Positions 11,200 to 23,762 are shown, counted from the first letter of the stretch. The stretch is DNA of 64,000 nucleotides from Isoetes taiwanensis (GCA_021234155.1 JAJEKV010000096.1:1682010-1746009); one strand, 5' to 3'. Made by a program: numbers and translations. Notes: a model not told the origin generated them from the letters alone.

Positions 11200-13027
11200 T
11201 ATGCCTATAAGATGGGCGCGGAGATTAAAAATATATGTATTCAAGTGCTGCTAAGTATTTTGGTTCCCAGAAGAAAAGATCTGCCTTCAACTGCGGCCAT
11301 AGCCAGTTAGCAAAGGATTGATCACATGGACTACTGTTGTCTTGCCTTCTTAATGATCTGTTAGACTATAAAATTTCTGTTACATAACACAGGATTTGCC
11401 CTCGTGTTCACATGGAATTCTTACTGGACTTTGACGTCCTTCATTAATTTGTTGCCCGGGTATCTTTTAGAATTTCAAACAAAATAATATAAGATGCTTT
11501 CCTCGAAATGCACAATTATACTTCTTAGAGGGGGTTGACTATTATATGGTCCCAGAAATACTGGATTTAGTATCTATGGAGTTGACTATATGGTTCCGAA
11601 AATATGGGGTTCTCAGATCTATGGGGATGACTATAAGGTTTGGGATATATGGGGTTTAATATCTATTAGGCCAAATTTTAAATTCAGCAGAAAGTAGCAT
11701 GAAATTAGCAAGAAATCTTCCTGCGCTAACTTACGTGTTTTTTCTTCACAAATTCTTCAAAAACAAATTGGTTAGACTTCTAGATTCGCAAGTAAGTTTG
11801 ACACGTAGAAAATCTTGCTTCCTACTCCAAAAAAATTCTCAAACCAATGTTGACACTACGATGTTAAGGTTATACATAAACAATCTTAATGCTAGGTTGG
11901 TTGGTACACAAAACAAAATAGAGTGATCATTTGAGTTATCCAATAAAGCTCGATGAATAATCACATTTTAAATTATGACAAGCGACATAAGCATAGAGCC
12001 ATTCCAAACCAGCAAAAGATGGTGGTAAAATTTATCAACTACAAGAAATTTATCGTGGTGGCCTTGCAAACATTTCTTTATAGTTCCAAACTCATCAAGT
12101 TGGGCCACTACTAGCATCCAACCTGTTAGTGCAATGCCTGCTTGTTAATGGGTTCATGTCTATCCTCAATGGTGCAAAGCACACTAGGTGTTTATAAAGA
12201 TAACCTGCATCTCCCTGAAAGTAGAATATAGGAGATTGCATGTTCAAAATATACAAGAGTTGAACCTGCATTCTTGCCTTGTGTTCTTTTGCATGTAGGA
12301 TAGATGGAGCTATAATCGACAACCATGGGATTCCCACTATTGGACCCTTATCCTTATCCGATAATAATCAATGGTTTTTGGACCTGGGTGGGGGTCGCCC
12401 ATAACCAATGGTTTGACCATCAAATTATCATCGTGAATGGGTGCTTTCTTTATTCCTGTTTCCCACCCGATGTTTGGCAGTAGGTTTTTTAGTCTGGCTG
12501 GGGTCGCCCGTAACCAATGGCTTCATCACTAGACGCACATTGCGATGGACGTCTTCATTCTTTTTTCTTTTCTTTTTTTCCTTTCCTTTTCGAATACTTA
12601 TCCAATGACAATCAGTGGGTTTTGGGCCTAAATGGATAACTGGTGGCTTGACCACTAAATTGTCATGCGATAGATGCTTTCTTCATTTTTTCTTTTCTTT
12701 CCACCGGATTGTTACTGGGGGCCGCCCATAACCAATGGCTTGAACACTAGACCTACATCGCAATGGATATGTTTCTCATTCTTTTTTTTTTTCTTCTTTT
12801 TTTTTTTAGTTTCACAAATCTTCTATGAGGGGAATCCCATGGTAATTGAATAGCAGGCCATCCATTGCTACAAGCTAGAAATAAAGATACATACGTACAT
12901 TTTTAAATGACATGATATATTCTAACAGCAGAGAATTTAACATATGAGGAATGGTGCAGTAAGAGGAGCCTTTTTTAGGGATATAAGAGGATTTGAGGAA
13001 CAAGGAAGTAAACATACCTTTTTATAA

Positions 13028-13518
13028 GAGGAGCTCCTTGTAGACGACGTATCCTGTACATGTTGTTGTATTATCTAGAGATAATAGAATGAGCACATCT
13101 TATCTTCTCAGTATGCTCGTCAATGTCGTGTCCGTGTACAAATACATTCATTCGCAAGTCAAGGACAACACGGTCCAATGTTAGTCCCTGGCAGCTACTG
13201 AAGGTGGTCACGTATGCAAGTTGTAGTGGCAATTGACATCTGTAGATGGTCCATGGTCTATTCTCTGGTTGATAGAAGAAGTCGGTCCTCGAAATTGGAT
13301 ATATCCAATCACTCGGATTGTGCTGTCGAGGCCAATACTTTTACCATTACAAACTTGTCGTGCATTGAAATGATCATGACTCTTGCATTTTTCACGAGAC
13401 CCTTTTCTGTGTCAAGTCATTTCATGGTGTGGCATATTGCTCCTACTTTGAGTCCAAGCTCATGATCAGAGATGCTAGAGTGGATGACGTTGTTAAGAAA
13501 ATCCGATGTTGCATAGGG
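13028..13518 (-). pseudogene. Helicase C-terminal remnant, unit 6
   Basis: The arrangement matches unit 1, with the GATGACGTTG variant. The helicase part is clean here although the neighbouring GDSL exon of this unit is heavily altered, which shows that the altered patches are local. Confidence 0.68.
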
Positions 13519-13547
13519 ATGATCAGCATCAAACTTATATACATATA

Positions 13548-13823
13548 TTACAGAGTGAAAAGAAGGAGCGTTCTAGAACCTAAAAAATCCCCACGTTCGG
13601 GTAGTTGGTGAAGCATACCGTAGATCTGTGGAAATATGTTTCGCCATATGGTGGAAATTTTGCCACTATTGAAGAATTGGGTACATAATCGTTGGTCCCT
13701 CGCATCAAGCGTGGAGTCTCCTAACGTAAACAGGCGAGGGGATCGCTTTGTGCATGGCCGTGGCGCATCGTATGACGAGATAATAATCCGCATCATGAGA
13801 TTCAAGCCTTCCAGATTTGCCAT
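13548..13823 (-). pseudogene. GDSL first exon, unit 6 (multiple frameshifts)
   Basis: This is the most altered copy. The signal peptide has become NLMMRIIISSYDAPRP, and the active-site region reads FTLGDSTLDARDQ, with breaks before and after it. Nearly all changes replace CAG or CTG with CG, CGT or TCG. The Leu-Asp-Ala codons deleted in units 2-5 are present here in altered form. Confidence 0.7.
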
Positions 13824-15634
13824 TTGGCCTATAAGATGGGCGCGGAGATGAAAAATATATGTATTCAAGTGTTTGCTAAGTATTTTGGTTCCCGTAAGAA
13901 AAGATCTCGCCTTCAATCTGCGCCATAGCCGCTAGCAAAGGATTGATCACATGGACTACCGTTGTCTTGCCTTCTTAATGATCCGTTAGACTATAAAATT
14001 TCTGTTACATAACACAGGATTTGCCCTCGTGTTCACATGGAATTCTTACTGGACTTTGACTTCCTTCATTAATTTGTTGCCCGGGTATCTTTTAGAATTT
14101 CAAACAAAATAATATAAGATGCTTTCCTCGAAATGCACAATTATACTTCTTAGAGGGGGTTGACTATTATATGGTCCCGAAATACCGGATTTAGTATCTA
14201 TGGAGTTGACTATATGGTTCCGTAAATATGGGGTTCTCAGATCTATGGGGATGACTATAAGGTTTGGGATATATGGGGTTTAATATCTATTAGGCCAAAT
14301 TTTAAATTCAGCAGGCTAGCATGAAATTAGCAAGAAATCTTCCTGCGCTAACTTACAGGTTTTCCTTCACAGTCCTTCAAAAACAGCTGGTTAGACTTCT
14401 AGATTCGCAAGTAAGTTTGACACGTAGAAAATCTTGCTTCCTACTCCAAAAAAATTCTCAAACCAATGTTGACACTACGATGTTAAGGTTATACATAAAC
14501 AATCTTAATGCTAGGTTGGTTGGTACACAAAACAAAATAGAGTGATCATTTGAGTTATCCAATAAAGCTCGATGAATAATCGCATTTTAAATTATGACAA
14601 GCTTACATAAGCATAGAGCCATTCCAAACCAGCAAAAGATGGTGGTAAAATTTATCAACTACAAGAAATTTATCGTGGTGGCCTTGCAAACATTTCTTTA
14701 TAGTTCCAAACTCATCAAGTTGGGCCACTACTAGCATCCAACCTGTTAGTGCAATGCCTGCTTGTTAATGGGTTCATGTCTATCCTCAATGGTGCAAAGC
14801 ACACTAGGTGTTTATAAAGATAACCCATCTCCCTCGAAAGTAGAATATAGGAGATTGCATGTTCAAAATATACAAGAGTTGAACCCGCATTCTTGCCTTG
14901 TGTTCTTTGCATGTAGGATAGATGGAGCTATAATCGACAACCATGGGATTCCCACTATTGGACCATTATCCTTATCCGATAATAATCAATGGTTTTTGGA
15001 CCTGGGTGGGGGTCGCCCATAACCAATGGTTTGACCATCAAATTATCATCGTGAATGGGTGCTTTCTTTATTCCTGTTTCCCACCCGATGTTTGGCAGTA
15101 GGTTTTTTAGTCTGGCTGGGGTCGCCCGTAACCAATGGCTTCATCACTAGACGCACATTGCGATGGACGTCTTCATTCTTTTTCTTTTCTTTTTTCCTTT
15201 CCCTTTCGAATACTTATCCAATGACAATCGGGGGGGTTTTGGGCCTAAATGGATAACCGTGGCTTGACCACTAAATTGTCATCGCGATAGATGCTTTCTT
15301 CATTTTTTTTTCTTTTCTTTCCACCGGATTGTTATTGGGGGCCGCCCATAACCAATGGCTTGAACACTAGACCTACATCGCAATGGATATGTTTCTCATT
15401 CTTTTTTTTTTCTTCTTTTTTTTTTAGTTTCATAAATCTTCTATGAGGGGAATCCCATGGTAATTGAATAGCAGGCCATCCATTGCTACAAGCTAGAAAT
15501 AAAGATACATACGTACATTTTTAAATGACATGATATATTCTAACAGCAGAGAATTTAACATATGAGGAATGGTGCAGTAAGAGGAGCCTTTTTTAGGGAT
15601 ATAAGAGGATTTGAGGAACAAGGAAGTAAACATA

Positions 15635-16140
15635 CCTTTTATAAGAGGAGCTCCTTGTAGACGGCGTATCCTCGTACATGTTGTTGTATTATCTAGAGAT
15701 AATAGAATGAGCACATCTTATCTTCTCAAGATGCTCGTCAATGTCGGGTAATGCGTACAACAAATACATTCATTCGCAAGTCAAGGACAACACGGTCCAA
15801 TGTTAGTCCCCGGCAGCTCTTGAAGGTGGTCACGTATGCAAGTTGTAGTGGCAATTGACATCTGTAGATGGTCCATGGTCTATTCTCTGGTTGATAGAAG
15901 AATTCGGTCCTCGAAATTGGATATATCCAATCACTCGGATTGTGCTATCGAGGCCAATACTTTTACCATTACAAACTTGTCGTGCATTGAAATGATCATG
16001 ACTCTTGCATTTTTCACGAGACCCTTTTCTGTGTCAAGTCATTTCATGGTGTGGCATATTGCTCCTACTTTGAGTCCAAGCTCATGATCAGAGATGCTAG
16101 AGTGGATGACGTTGTTAAGAAAATCCGATGTTGCATAGGG
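15635..16140 (-). pseudogene. Helicase C-terminal remnant, unit 7
   Basis: This copy has the longest open C-terminal tail. On the minus strand MLILLSLDNTTTCT runs into RLQGAPLIKG, the frame neighbouring VVYKELL, so a single-base shift separates the two halves of the ending. The strand encoding the motif VI region contains an extra AATGCG. Confidence 0.7.
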
Positions 16141-16169
16141 ATGATCAGCATCAAACTTATATACATATA

Positions 16170-16445
16170 TTACAGAGTGAAAAGAAGGAGCGTTCTAGAA
16201 CCTAAAAAATCCCCCACAGTTCGGTCGTTGGTGAAGCGCCCTGTAGATCTGTGGAAATATGTTTCGCCATATGGTGGAAATTTTGCCACTATTGAAGAAT
16301 TGGGTACATAACTGTTGGTCCCTGCATCAAGCAGGGAGTCTCCGAACAGAAACAGAGCAGGGACTGCTTTGTGCATGGCCGTGGCAGATCGTATGACAGA
16401 GATAATAATCCAGATCATGAGATTCAAGCCTTCTAGATTTGCCAT
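16170..16445 (-). CDS. GDSL first exon, unit 7 (intact)
   Basis: The residue sequence is identical to unit 1, including the full GDSLLDAGTNSY block. Units 1 and 7 are therefore the best templates for the undamaged exon. Confidence 0.84.
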   Translation of the reverse strand: MANLEGLNLMIWIIISVIRSATAMHKAVPALFLFGDSLLDAGTNSYVPNSSIVAKFPPYGETYFHRSTGRFTNDRTVGDFLGSRTLLLFTL

Positions 16446-18020
16446 TATGCCTATAAGATGGGCGCGGAGATTAAAAATATATGTATTCAAGTGCTGCTAA
16501 GTATTTTGGTTCCCAGAAGAAAAGATCTGCCTTCAACTGCGGCCATAGCCAGTTAGCAAAGGATTGATCACATGGACTACTGTTGTCTTGCCTTCTTAAT
16601 GATCTGTTAGACTATAAAATTTCTGTTACATAACACAGGATTTGCCCTCGTGTTCACATGGAATTCTTACTGGACTTTGACGTCCTTCATTAATTTGTTG
16701 CCCGGGTATCTTTTAGAATTTCAAACAAAATAATATAAGATGCTTTCCTCGAAATGCACAATTATACTTCTTAGAGGGGGTTGACTATTATATGGTCCCA
16801 GAAATACTGGATTTAGTATCTATGGAGTTGACTATATGGTTCCAGAAATATGGGGTTCTGTATCTATGGGGATGACTATAAGGTTTGGGATATATGGGGT
16901 TTAATATCTATTAGGCCAAATTTTAAATTCAGCAGGCTAGCATGAAATTAGCAAGAAATCTTCCTGCGCTAACTTACAGGTTTTCCTTCACAGTCCTTCA
17001 AAAACAGCTGGTTAGACTTCTAGATTCGCAAGTAAGTTTGACACGTAGAAAATCTTGCTTCCTACTCCAAAAAAATTCTCAAACCAATGTTGACACTACG
17101 ATGTTAAGGTTATACATAAACAATCTTAATGCTAGGTTGGTTGGTACACAAAACAAAATAGAGTGATCATTTGAGTTATCCAATAAAGCTCGATGAATAA
17201 TCGCATTTTAAATTATGACAAGCGACATAAGCATAGAGCCATTCCAAACCAGCAAAAGATGGTGGTAAAATTTATCAACTACAAGAAATTTATCGTGGTG
17301 GCCTTGCAAACATTTCTTTATAGTTCCAAACTCATCAAGTTGGGCCACTACTAGCATCCAACCTGTTAGTGCAATGCCTGCTTGTTAATGGGTTCATGTC
17401 TATCCTCAATGGTGCAAAGCACACTAGGTGTTTATAAAGATAACCTGCATCTCCCTGAATGTAGAATATAGGAGATTGCATGTTCAAAATATACAAGAGT
17501 TGAACCTGCATTCTTGCCTTGTGTCCTTTTGCATGTAGGATAGATGGAGCTATAATCGACAACCATGGGATTCCCACTATTGGACCATGATCCTTATCCG
17601 ATAATAATCAATGGTTTTTGGACCTGGGTGGGGGTCGCCCATAACCAATGGTTTGACCATCAAATTATCATCGTGAATGGGTGCTTTCTTTATTCCTGTT
17701 TCCCACCCGATGTTTGGCAGTAGGTTTTTTAGTCTGGCTGGGGTCGCCCGTAACCAATGGCTTCATCACTAGACGCACATTGCGATGGACGTCTTCATTC
17801 TTTTTTCTTTTCTTTTTTTCCTTTCCTTTTCGAATACTTATCCAATGACAATCAGTGGGTTTTGGGCCTAAATGGATAACTGGTGGCTTGACCACTAAAT
17901 TGTCATGCGATAGATGCTTTCTTCATTTTTTCTTTTCTTTCCACCGGATTGTTACTGGGGGGCGCCCATAACCAATGGCTTGAACACTAGACCTACATCG
18001 CGATGGATATGTTTCTCATT

Positions 18021-18054
<34 letters not shown>

Positions 18055-18269
18055 CACAAATATTATATGAGGGGAAACCCATGGTAATTGAATAGCAGGC
18101 CATCCATTGCTACAAGCTAGAAATAAAGATACGTACGTACATTTTTAAATGACATGATATATTCTAACAGCAGAGAATTTAACATATGAGGAATGGTGCA
18201 GTAAGAGGAGCATTTTTTAGGGATATAAGAGGATTTGAGGAACAAGGAAGTAAACATACCTTTTTATAA

Positions 18270-18760
18270 GAGGAGCTCCTTGTAGACGACGTATCCTGTA
18301 CATGTTGTTGTATTATCTAGAGATAATAGAATGAGCACATCTTATCTTCTCAGTATGCTCGTCAATGTCGTGTCCGTGTACAAATACATTCATTCGCAAG
18401 TCAAGGACAACACGGTCCAATGTTAGTCCCTGGCAGCTACTGAAGGTGGTCACGTATGCAAGTTGTAGTGGCAATTGACATCTGTAGATGGTCCATGGTC
18501 TATTCTCTGGTTGATAGAAGAAGTCGGTCCTCAAAATTGGATATATCCAATCACTCGGATTGTGCTGTCGAGGCCAATACTTTTACCATTACAAACTTGT
18601 CGTGCATTGAAATGATCATGACTCTTGCATTTTTCACGAGACCCTTTTCTGTATCAAGTCATTTCATGGTGTGGCATATTGCTCCTACTTTGAGTCCAAG
18701 CTCATGATCGGAGATGCTAGAGTGGATGAAGTTCTTAAGAAAATCCGATGTTGCATAGGG
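18270..18760 (-). pseudogene. Helicase C-terminal remnant, unit 8
   Basis: This copy carries the GATGAAGTT and CCTCAAAATTGG variants of units 3 and 5, plus a private GTTCTTAAG change near 18,732. The DRVVLDLR strand is intact. Confidence 0.7.
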
Positions 18761-18789
18761 ATGATCAGCATCAAACTTATATACATATA

Positions 18790-19065
18790 TTACAGAGTGA
18801 AAAGAAGGAGCGTTCTAGAACCTAAAAAATCCCCCACAGTTCGGTCGTTGGTGAAGCGCCCTGTAGATCTGTGGAAATATGTTTCGCCATATGATGGAAA
18901 TTTTGCCACTATTGAAGAATTGGGTACATAACTGTTGGTCCCTGCATCAAGCAGGGAGTCTCCGAACAGAAACAGAGCAGGGACTGCTTTGTGCATGGCC
19001 GTGGCAGATCGTATGACAGAGATAATAATCCAGATCATGAGATTCAAGCCTTCTAGATTTGCCAT
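18790..19065 (-). CDS. GDSL first exon, unit 8 (open)
   Basis: This exon is open, with the full GDSLLDAGTN form but FPSYG like unit 5. It sits in the last unit of the array, whose remaining sequence is the most diverged, so it may represent an older edge copy. Confidence 0.82.
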   Translation of the reverse strand: MANLEGLNLMIWIIISVIRSATAMHKAVPALFLFGDSLLDAGTNSYVPNSSIVAKFPSYGETYFHRSTGRFTNDRTVGDFLGSRTLLLFTL

Positions 19066-20618
19066 TATGCCTATAAGATGGGCGCGGAGATTAAAAATAT
19101 ATGTATTCAAGTGCTGCTAAGTATTTTGGTTCCCAGAAGAAAAGATCTGCCTTCAACTGCGGCCATAGCCAGTTAGCAAAGGATTGATCACATGGACTAC
19201 TGTTGTCTTGCCTTCTTAATGATCTGTTAGACTATAAAATTTCTGTTACATAACACAGGATTTGCCCTCGTGTTCACATGGAATTCTTACTGGACTTTGA
19301 CGTCCTTCATTAATTTGTTGCCCGGGTATCTTTTAGAATTTCAAACAAAATAATATAAGATGCTTTCCTCGAAATGCACAATTATACTTCTTAGAGGGGG
19401 TTGACTATTATATGGTCCCAGAAATACTGGATTTAGTATCTATGGAGTTGACTATATGGTTCCAGAAATATGGGGTTCTGTATCTATGGGGATGACTATA
19501 AGGTTTGGGATATATGGGGTTTAATATCTATTAGGCCAAATTTTAAATTCAGCAGGCTAGCATGAAATTAGCAAGAAATCTTCCTGCGCTAACTTACAGG
19601 TTTTCCTTCACAGTCCTTCAAAAACAGCTGGTTAGACTTCTAGATTCGCAAGTAAGTTTGACACGTAGAAAATCTTGCTTCCTACTCCAAAAAAAATCTC
19701 AAACCAATGTTGACACTACGATGTTAAGGTTATACATAAACAATCTTAATGCTAGGTTGGTTGGGACACAAAACAAAATAAAGCGATCATTTGAGTTATC
19801 CAATAAAGTTCGATGAATAATCCCATTTTAAATTATGACAAGCCGACACGAGCATAGAGCCATACCAAACCAGCAAAAGATGGTGGTAAAATTTATCAAC
19901 TACAAGAAATTTATCGTGGCGGCCTTCCGAACATTTCTTTATAGTTCCAAACTTGTCATATTGGGCCCACTACTAGCGTCCAACCTATTAGTGCAATGCC
20001 TGCTTGTTAATGGGTTCATGTCTATCCTCAATGGTGCAAAGCACACTAGGTGTTTATAAAGATAACCTGCATCTCCCCCGAAAGTAGAAACCAATGGCTT
20101 CACCACTAGACGCACATTGCGATGGACGTCTTCATTCTTTTTTCTTGTCTTTTTTTCTTTTCTTTTCGAATACTTATCCAATGACAATCAGTGGGTTTTG
20201 GGCCTAAGTGGATAACCACTGGCTTGACCACTAAATTGTCATCGCGATAGATGCTTTCTTCATTTTTTCTTTTCTTTCCACCGGATTGTTGTCAGTGGGT
20301 ATTGGGCCTGACTAGGGGCCGCCCATAACCAATGGCTTGACCACTAGACCTACATCGCAATGGACATGTTTCTCATTCTTTTTTCTTCTTTTTTTTTTTT
20401 AGTTTCACAAATCTTATATGAGGGGAATCCAATGGTAATTGAATAGCAGGCCATCCATCGTTACATGCTAAAAATAAAGATACATACATAAATTTAAAAT
20501 GAGATGATATATTCTAACAGCAGAGAATAACATTTGAGGAATGGCGCAGTAAGAGGAGCCTTTTTTAGGGATATAAGAGGATTTGAGGAACAAGGAAAGT
20601 AAACATACCTTTTTATAA

Positions 20619-20690
20619 GAGAAGCTCCTTGTAGACGACGTATCCTGTACATGTTGTTGTATTATCTGGAGATAATAGAATGAGCACATA
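20619..20690 (-). pseudogene. Broken helicase tail at the right edge of the array
   Basis: The minus strand still shows the AAGGAGCT..TCT end of the helicase and the GATAATACAACAACATGTAC stretch. Homology to the array stops just after TGAGCACATA at about 20,690. The array therefore ends inside the helicase-derived segment. Confidence 0.65.
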
Positions 20691-20814
20691 TTTCGTATTG
20701 TTGTTCTAATTTTAACACATGGAATGTTTACTACAGAGGTGATGATTTTATGGATGCATTGATAGTTGCAGTCTTCCCTCCTCCTTTCACGACGAGTGCT
20801 ACCTGCCTAGAATC

Positions 20815-21404
20815 TCTAAAAGCTTGGATTTTTTCTATAAGATCTTCTATCCCTTGCAGCAAAACCACCCATGCCACCTGCATCCTTAGCTTTGCCTCTG
20901 CCAAATTCCTTGGGTGTAGAGCAGTATATGGCAAAATGCCTTGTGCCTCCACACTTGAAAAGATCATTAACATAAGGCAGTTAACTTTTAGATGGCCATA
21001 CATACTTTGCAAAAAACAAGACCTATTTTACATTTATTGTTGCCTTCTCCTTTTCCTCTTCCTCCTCGGCACTTCTGATATGTAGCAGCATATAGTATCT
21101 CTGTTGACTTCTCATCTTCTTCATCACCAAGCAATGTTTTTCTTTGAACTCTAATCTTATCATCTCCTTTGCTGCATCTCTGTTTTTGGTGACTCATCTA
21201 TGAAGATTGAAAATTCTTTAAACTAGTTAAAATTTCTAGCAATAGTAAGTCCTTGGTTCTGCTCTATATATGGTGTCAACTCCTTCCAAGCCTGAAGTTG
21301 TTGAATCGAACATTGCAAAATAAATATTCAAATCATCCTTTTTGAAATATCTTAATCTTCTTAATTCTTGTTCTAGCACGTCAAATTGAGATATAGCCAT
21401 TACG
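20815..21404 (-). pseudogene. Decayed Ty1/copia gag (UBN2 + zinc knuckle)
   Basis: The minus strand reads ISQFDVLEQELRRLRYFKKD, then MFDSTTSGLEGV, then AAKEMIRLEFKEKHC in a later frame, and finally FKCGGTRHFAIYC, a CCHC zinc knuckle. The order matches copia Gag and parallels the gag at 29 kb (SSQIDVLDKALRMLR; REAAEEMIRTEF). Several stops and frameshifts lie between the blocks, and no protease, integrase or RT follows. It lies about 130 bp from the right edge of the tandem array. Confidence 0.7.
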
Positions 21405-21429
21405 TTGCCAAATGTGTTTTACCAAGTTT

Positions 21430-22451
21430 TGGTTCGAAAAAAAAAGTTTTAATGGAAAATTATTTTTTGGGGTGGGCTTTGCTTTTCCAACCATTGCACA
21501 ATTTTTAGCCAAGCTAAGAATAGCAACAGATTTTCGGCCTTTTTTTTTGCAGTTGCGGGTCCAGGCGGCCCCATGGCAAAATAGTTCAGCCTGCAGCTAT
21601 GGGGTCAGCAGAAGCTGCCTATGTTATGGGCTTTCTTCCATAGAAGAGCATTCATGATTCAGGAACTCTATAGCCATTTTGTTCTTTGGATTTTCAACTC
21701 TTTAAAGCTTTAGCCAGATTTCTCAACAAGGGTATCAGCTTTCCAGAGTTGGCTCCTCTGAAACACGATTTTCTGGCAATCAAAGCTTTCAAGTAACTGC
21801 ACTGTGAAACCTTACAACTCTGGAAGCTCGAAGTCAGGAGCATCCTGAATTCATAGCCTCAGCCTTTGCTTTTGTTGACGCCTTGGCTATGACAGAAAGC
21901 GGCTTCAGAAATAATTAATCTTTTGTTTTCTGATGGTTTTACAACACCAGAATCTCAATTCTAACAAGGCAGAGAGTAGAAGCAAGCCATGAATATCAAG
22001 GAATGATTCTGCATCTTGCAAGTGTGGACGAGCTTCAAATTTTAGCTATTCAAGAAGAAACTTTTAGTCGAATCCTCAAGATTGTCAAGAAATTAGGTAT
22101 GGCCATGGCAGCCATAGCCATAGCCATGGTAGCCATGCCCGTGTGAAATCAGAGCAAATCGAATTATCGCACTCAGAGCATATATTTCTGGAGTTTTCAC
22201 TCCCAAATTCAGGACTAAACAGCTGTTGGATGAAAAAAGAACATGAACAATATGAATAAACATGTATGCCATACAACATACAGTGCCCATAGCGAGAAGA
22301 CAACTCAAGTACTCCCCAAGTACACCCCAGATTTGTAATGATACACCCAGATTTTTGTACATAAGAGAACTCCCCAAGTTTTTACATCATGCTACCTTGA
22401 AAAAGGCCTAGTGCAATTGTCAAGATATTAAAACTAGCAAAAAGGCACGCC
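21430..22451. other. Unassigned unique sequence
   Basis: No gene is recognised here. A short GCCATG/GCCATA-rich near-palindrome lies at about 22,098-22,136. Open frames are short and have no family signature. Confidence 0.4.
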
Positions 22452-22535
22452 AGAGGCGATAGAAAATAAAAGGCGCAGGGAAATTAGAGCAAAGAGGCGA
22501 TAGAAAATTAAAGGCACAGGGAAATTAGAGCAAAG
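22452..22535. repeat. 41-bp tandem duplication
   Basis: GAGGCGATAGAAAATAAAAG, followed by GCGCAGGGAAATTAGAGCAA, is repeated at 22,453 and 22,494 with three substitutions. Confidence 0.85.
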
Positions 22536-22605
22536 TAATAAAAACTAGATTGAACTAGATAACGAAAGATAATTGAAATGTGATTTAGGTCTTTTTCAAG
22601 CCACT

Positions 22606-22797
22606 TCAAAGCCTAACGTATGATTTGTGCTTGTCAACGTCTGTTTCCATTTTGATGTTTGGTTTTGCTTTGTGTTGTTTATACCTGGTTGATAGGCTTG
22701 TTGTTTGTCCTACGTATTTCTTGTTATTCCTAGTGCATGTTAGGCAATATATCTTTATGGTTGGGTTTTTTTTTTTTTTTTTTTTTGCATGCACCAT
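22606..22797 (-). pseudogene. Orphan GIY-YIG endonuclease-like fragment
   Basis: The frame reads KIYCLTCTRNNKKYVGQTTS, then LSTRYKQHKAKPNIK. The spacing of IY, ten residues, YVGQT, then R and H fits the N-terminal core of the GIY-YIG nuclease fold: paired Tyr residues with an Arg about eight residues later and a nearby His. The later metal-binding Glu is missing, and the frame stops after 63 residues. It begins beside a poly-A run that encodes the Lys stretch, so the start is doubtful. Such domains occur in PLEs, in homing endonucleases and in some DNA viruses. No RT lies beside it here. Confidence 0.6.
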
Positions 22798-22799
22798 TG

Positions 22800-23760
22800 T
22801 TACTTGTGTTAGGGTTGTTTTGACATGTATATGTTTTGTTTTCTTTTTCTTTAATTTTAGTTGTGATGTGTTTATAGTAGTTAAAATAGGATTTGATATT
22901 GTGATCGAGTATTGGATTGTATTTGTATTAGGTTGAAATGTTCAGTATTTCGAATAGTTCAACATTTTGCTCATCTATTAAGATGTCTTGTGGTGTTGGG
23001 TAATTGATTTGTGCTCTTTATCTCTTCAACTTCATTTTCATTGTCATGTTTGGTGGTATTGTTGGGTGATTGATTGTGTTGTCTATTTCTATAAAAAGAA
23101 TCATTGACACATGTCATGATCTTATTGGCTCAGCAGACGATTGAAAATGGTATGGCCAGACTCTATGTATTAACTGGCAGAGAATCACTAGAGTACTAGT
23201 GGTTGCTTTTGATAAATCATTCCCTGGAACACGTAGTTATACTGAATATCAAATGAAAAAAAGTGGACTCAGATTTTTTACTCTTTTCATATTAGTTTAC
23301 ATGAAATTTGAGGACAATCCATGTTTGCGTGCTAATACAAGGCAAGGCAATATTAAATTACATTGGGCAAATTGTATATCTTTATACTTGGCTTATCCTA
23401 CTTGAAAATGCTAAACATTATGTCATTTTACAAATACGTAACATAAAGATTGGACAAGCTATGTTCATCCATCGATATTTGCCACATAGACAATTGCAAT
23501 GATGTTGAGTATAAGGTAAGCTAATAGAAATCTAGGACATTATATCTGTCTCAAGCATTTGCGCACACCAGTAGGTTGTGGTACAGGCAAAGCCAACCTT
23601 GTTACGGAGCTATGCTCTGTTGTTTGGTATGGTGATAAAATAATCTTTAGGGCGCTATGTCTAGTATGGTAATAAAATGCATCTTTATAACTAACTAATA
23701 CTTTGTTCAACGATGGCTTTTTCTTGCCAACATTCTTGATTGAACGTTTGAAAGTTGAAT
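22800..23760. other. AT-rich unassigned sequence
   Basis: T-rich on the plus strand up to about 23,080, then mixed. I see no convincing gene. Confidence 0.4.
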
Positions 23761-23762
23761 CA

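Larger units (their letters stand above)
1..20680. repeat. Tandem array of eight ~2.62-kb units (GDSL exon + helicase remnant)
   Basis: Eight head-to-tail units begin at about 1, 2617, 5224, 7833, 10472, 13090, 15708 and 18332, taking the TGAGCACATCTTATCTTCTC landmark as unit start. Spacing is 2607-2639 bp, and long stretches are identical between units. Each unit has, from left to right, a helicase remnant (minus strand), a GDSL-lipase first exon (minus strand), then about 1.8 kb with no recognisable gene. That last part holds two sets of short internal repeats and long T tracts. Unit 8 is the edge copy: it lacks about 270 bp near 20,085 and is more diverged after about 19,780. The left edge lies outside the window. 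The near-identity points to recent expansion. The helicase suggests a Helitron origin, but no Helitron ends were found. Confidence 0.95.

Noticed and set aside
22098-22136. GCCATG/GCCATA near-palindrome
   Set aside because: Simple-sequence repetition with no further context.
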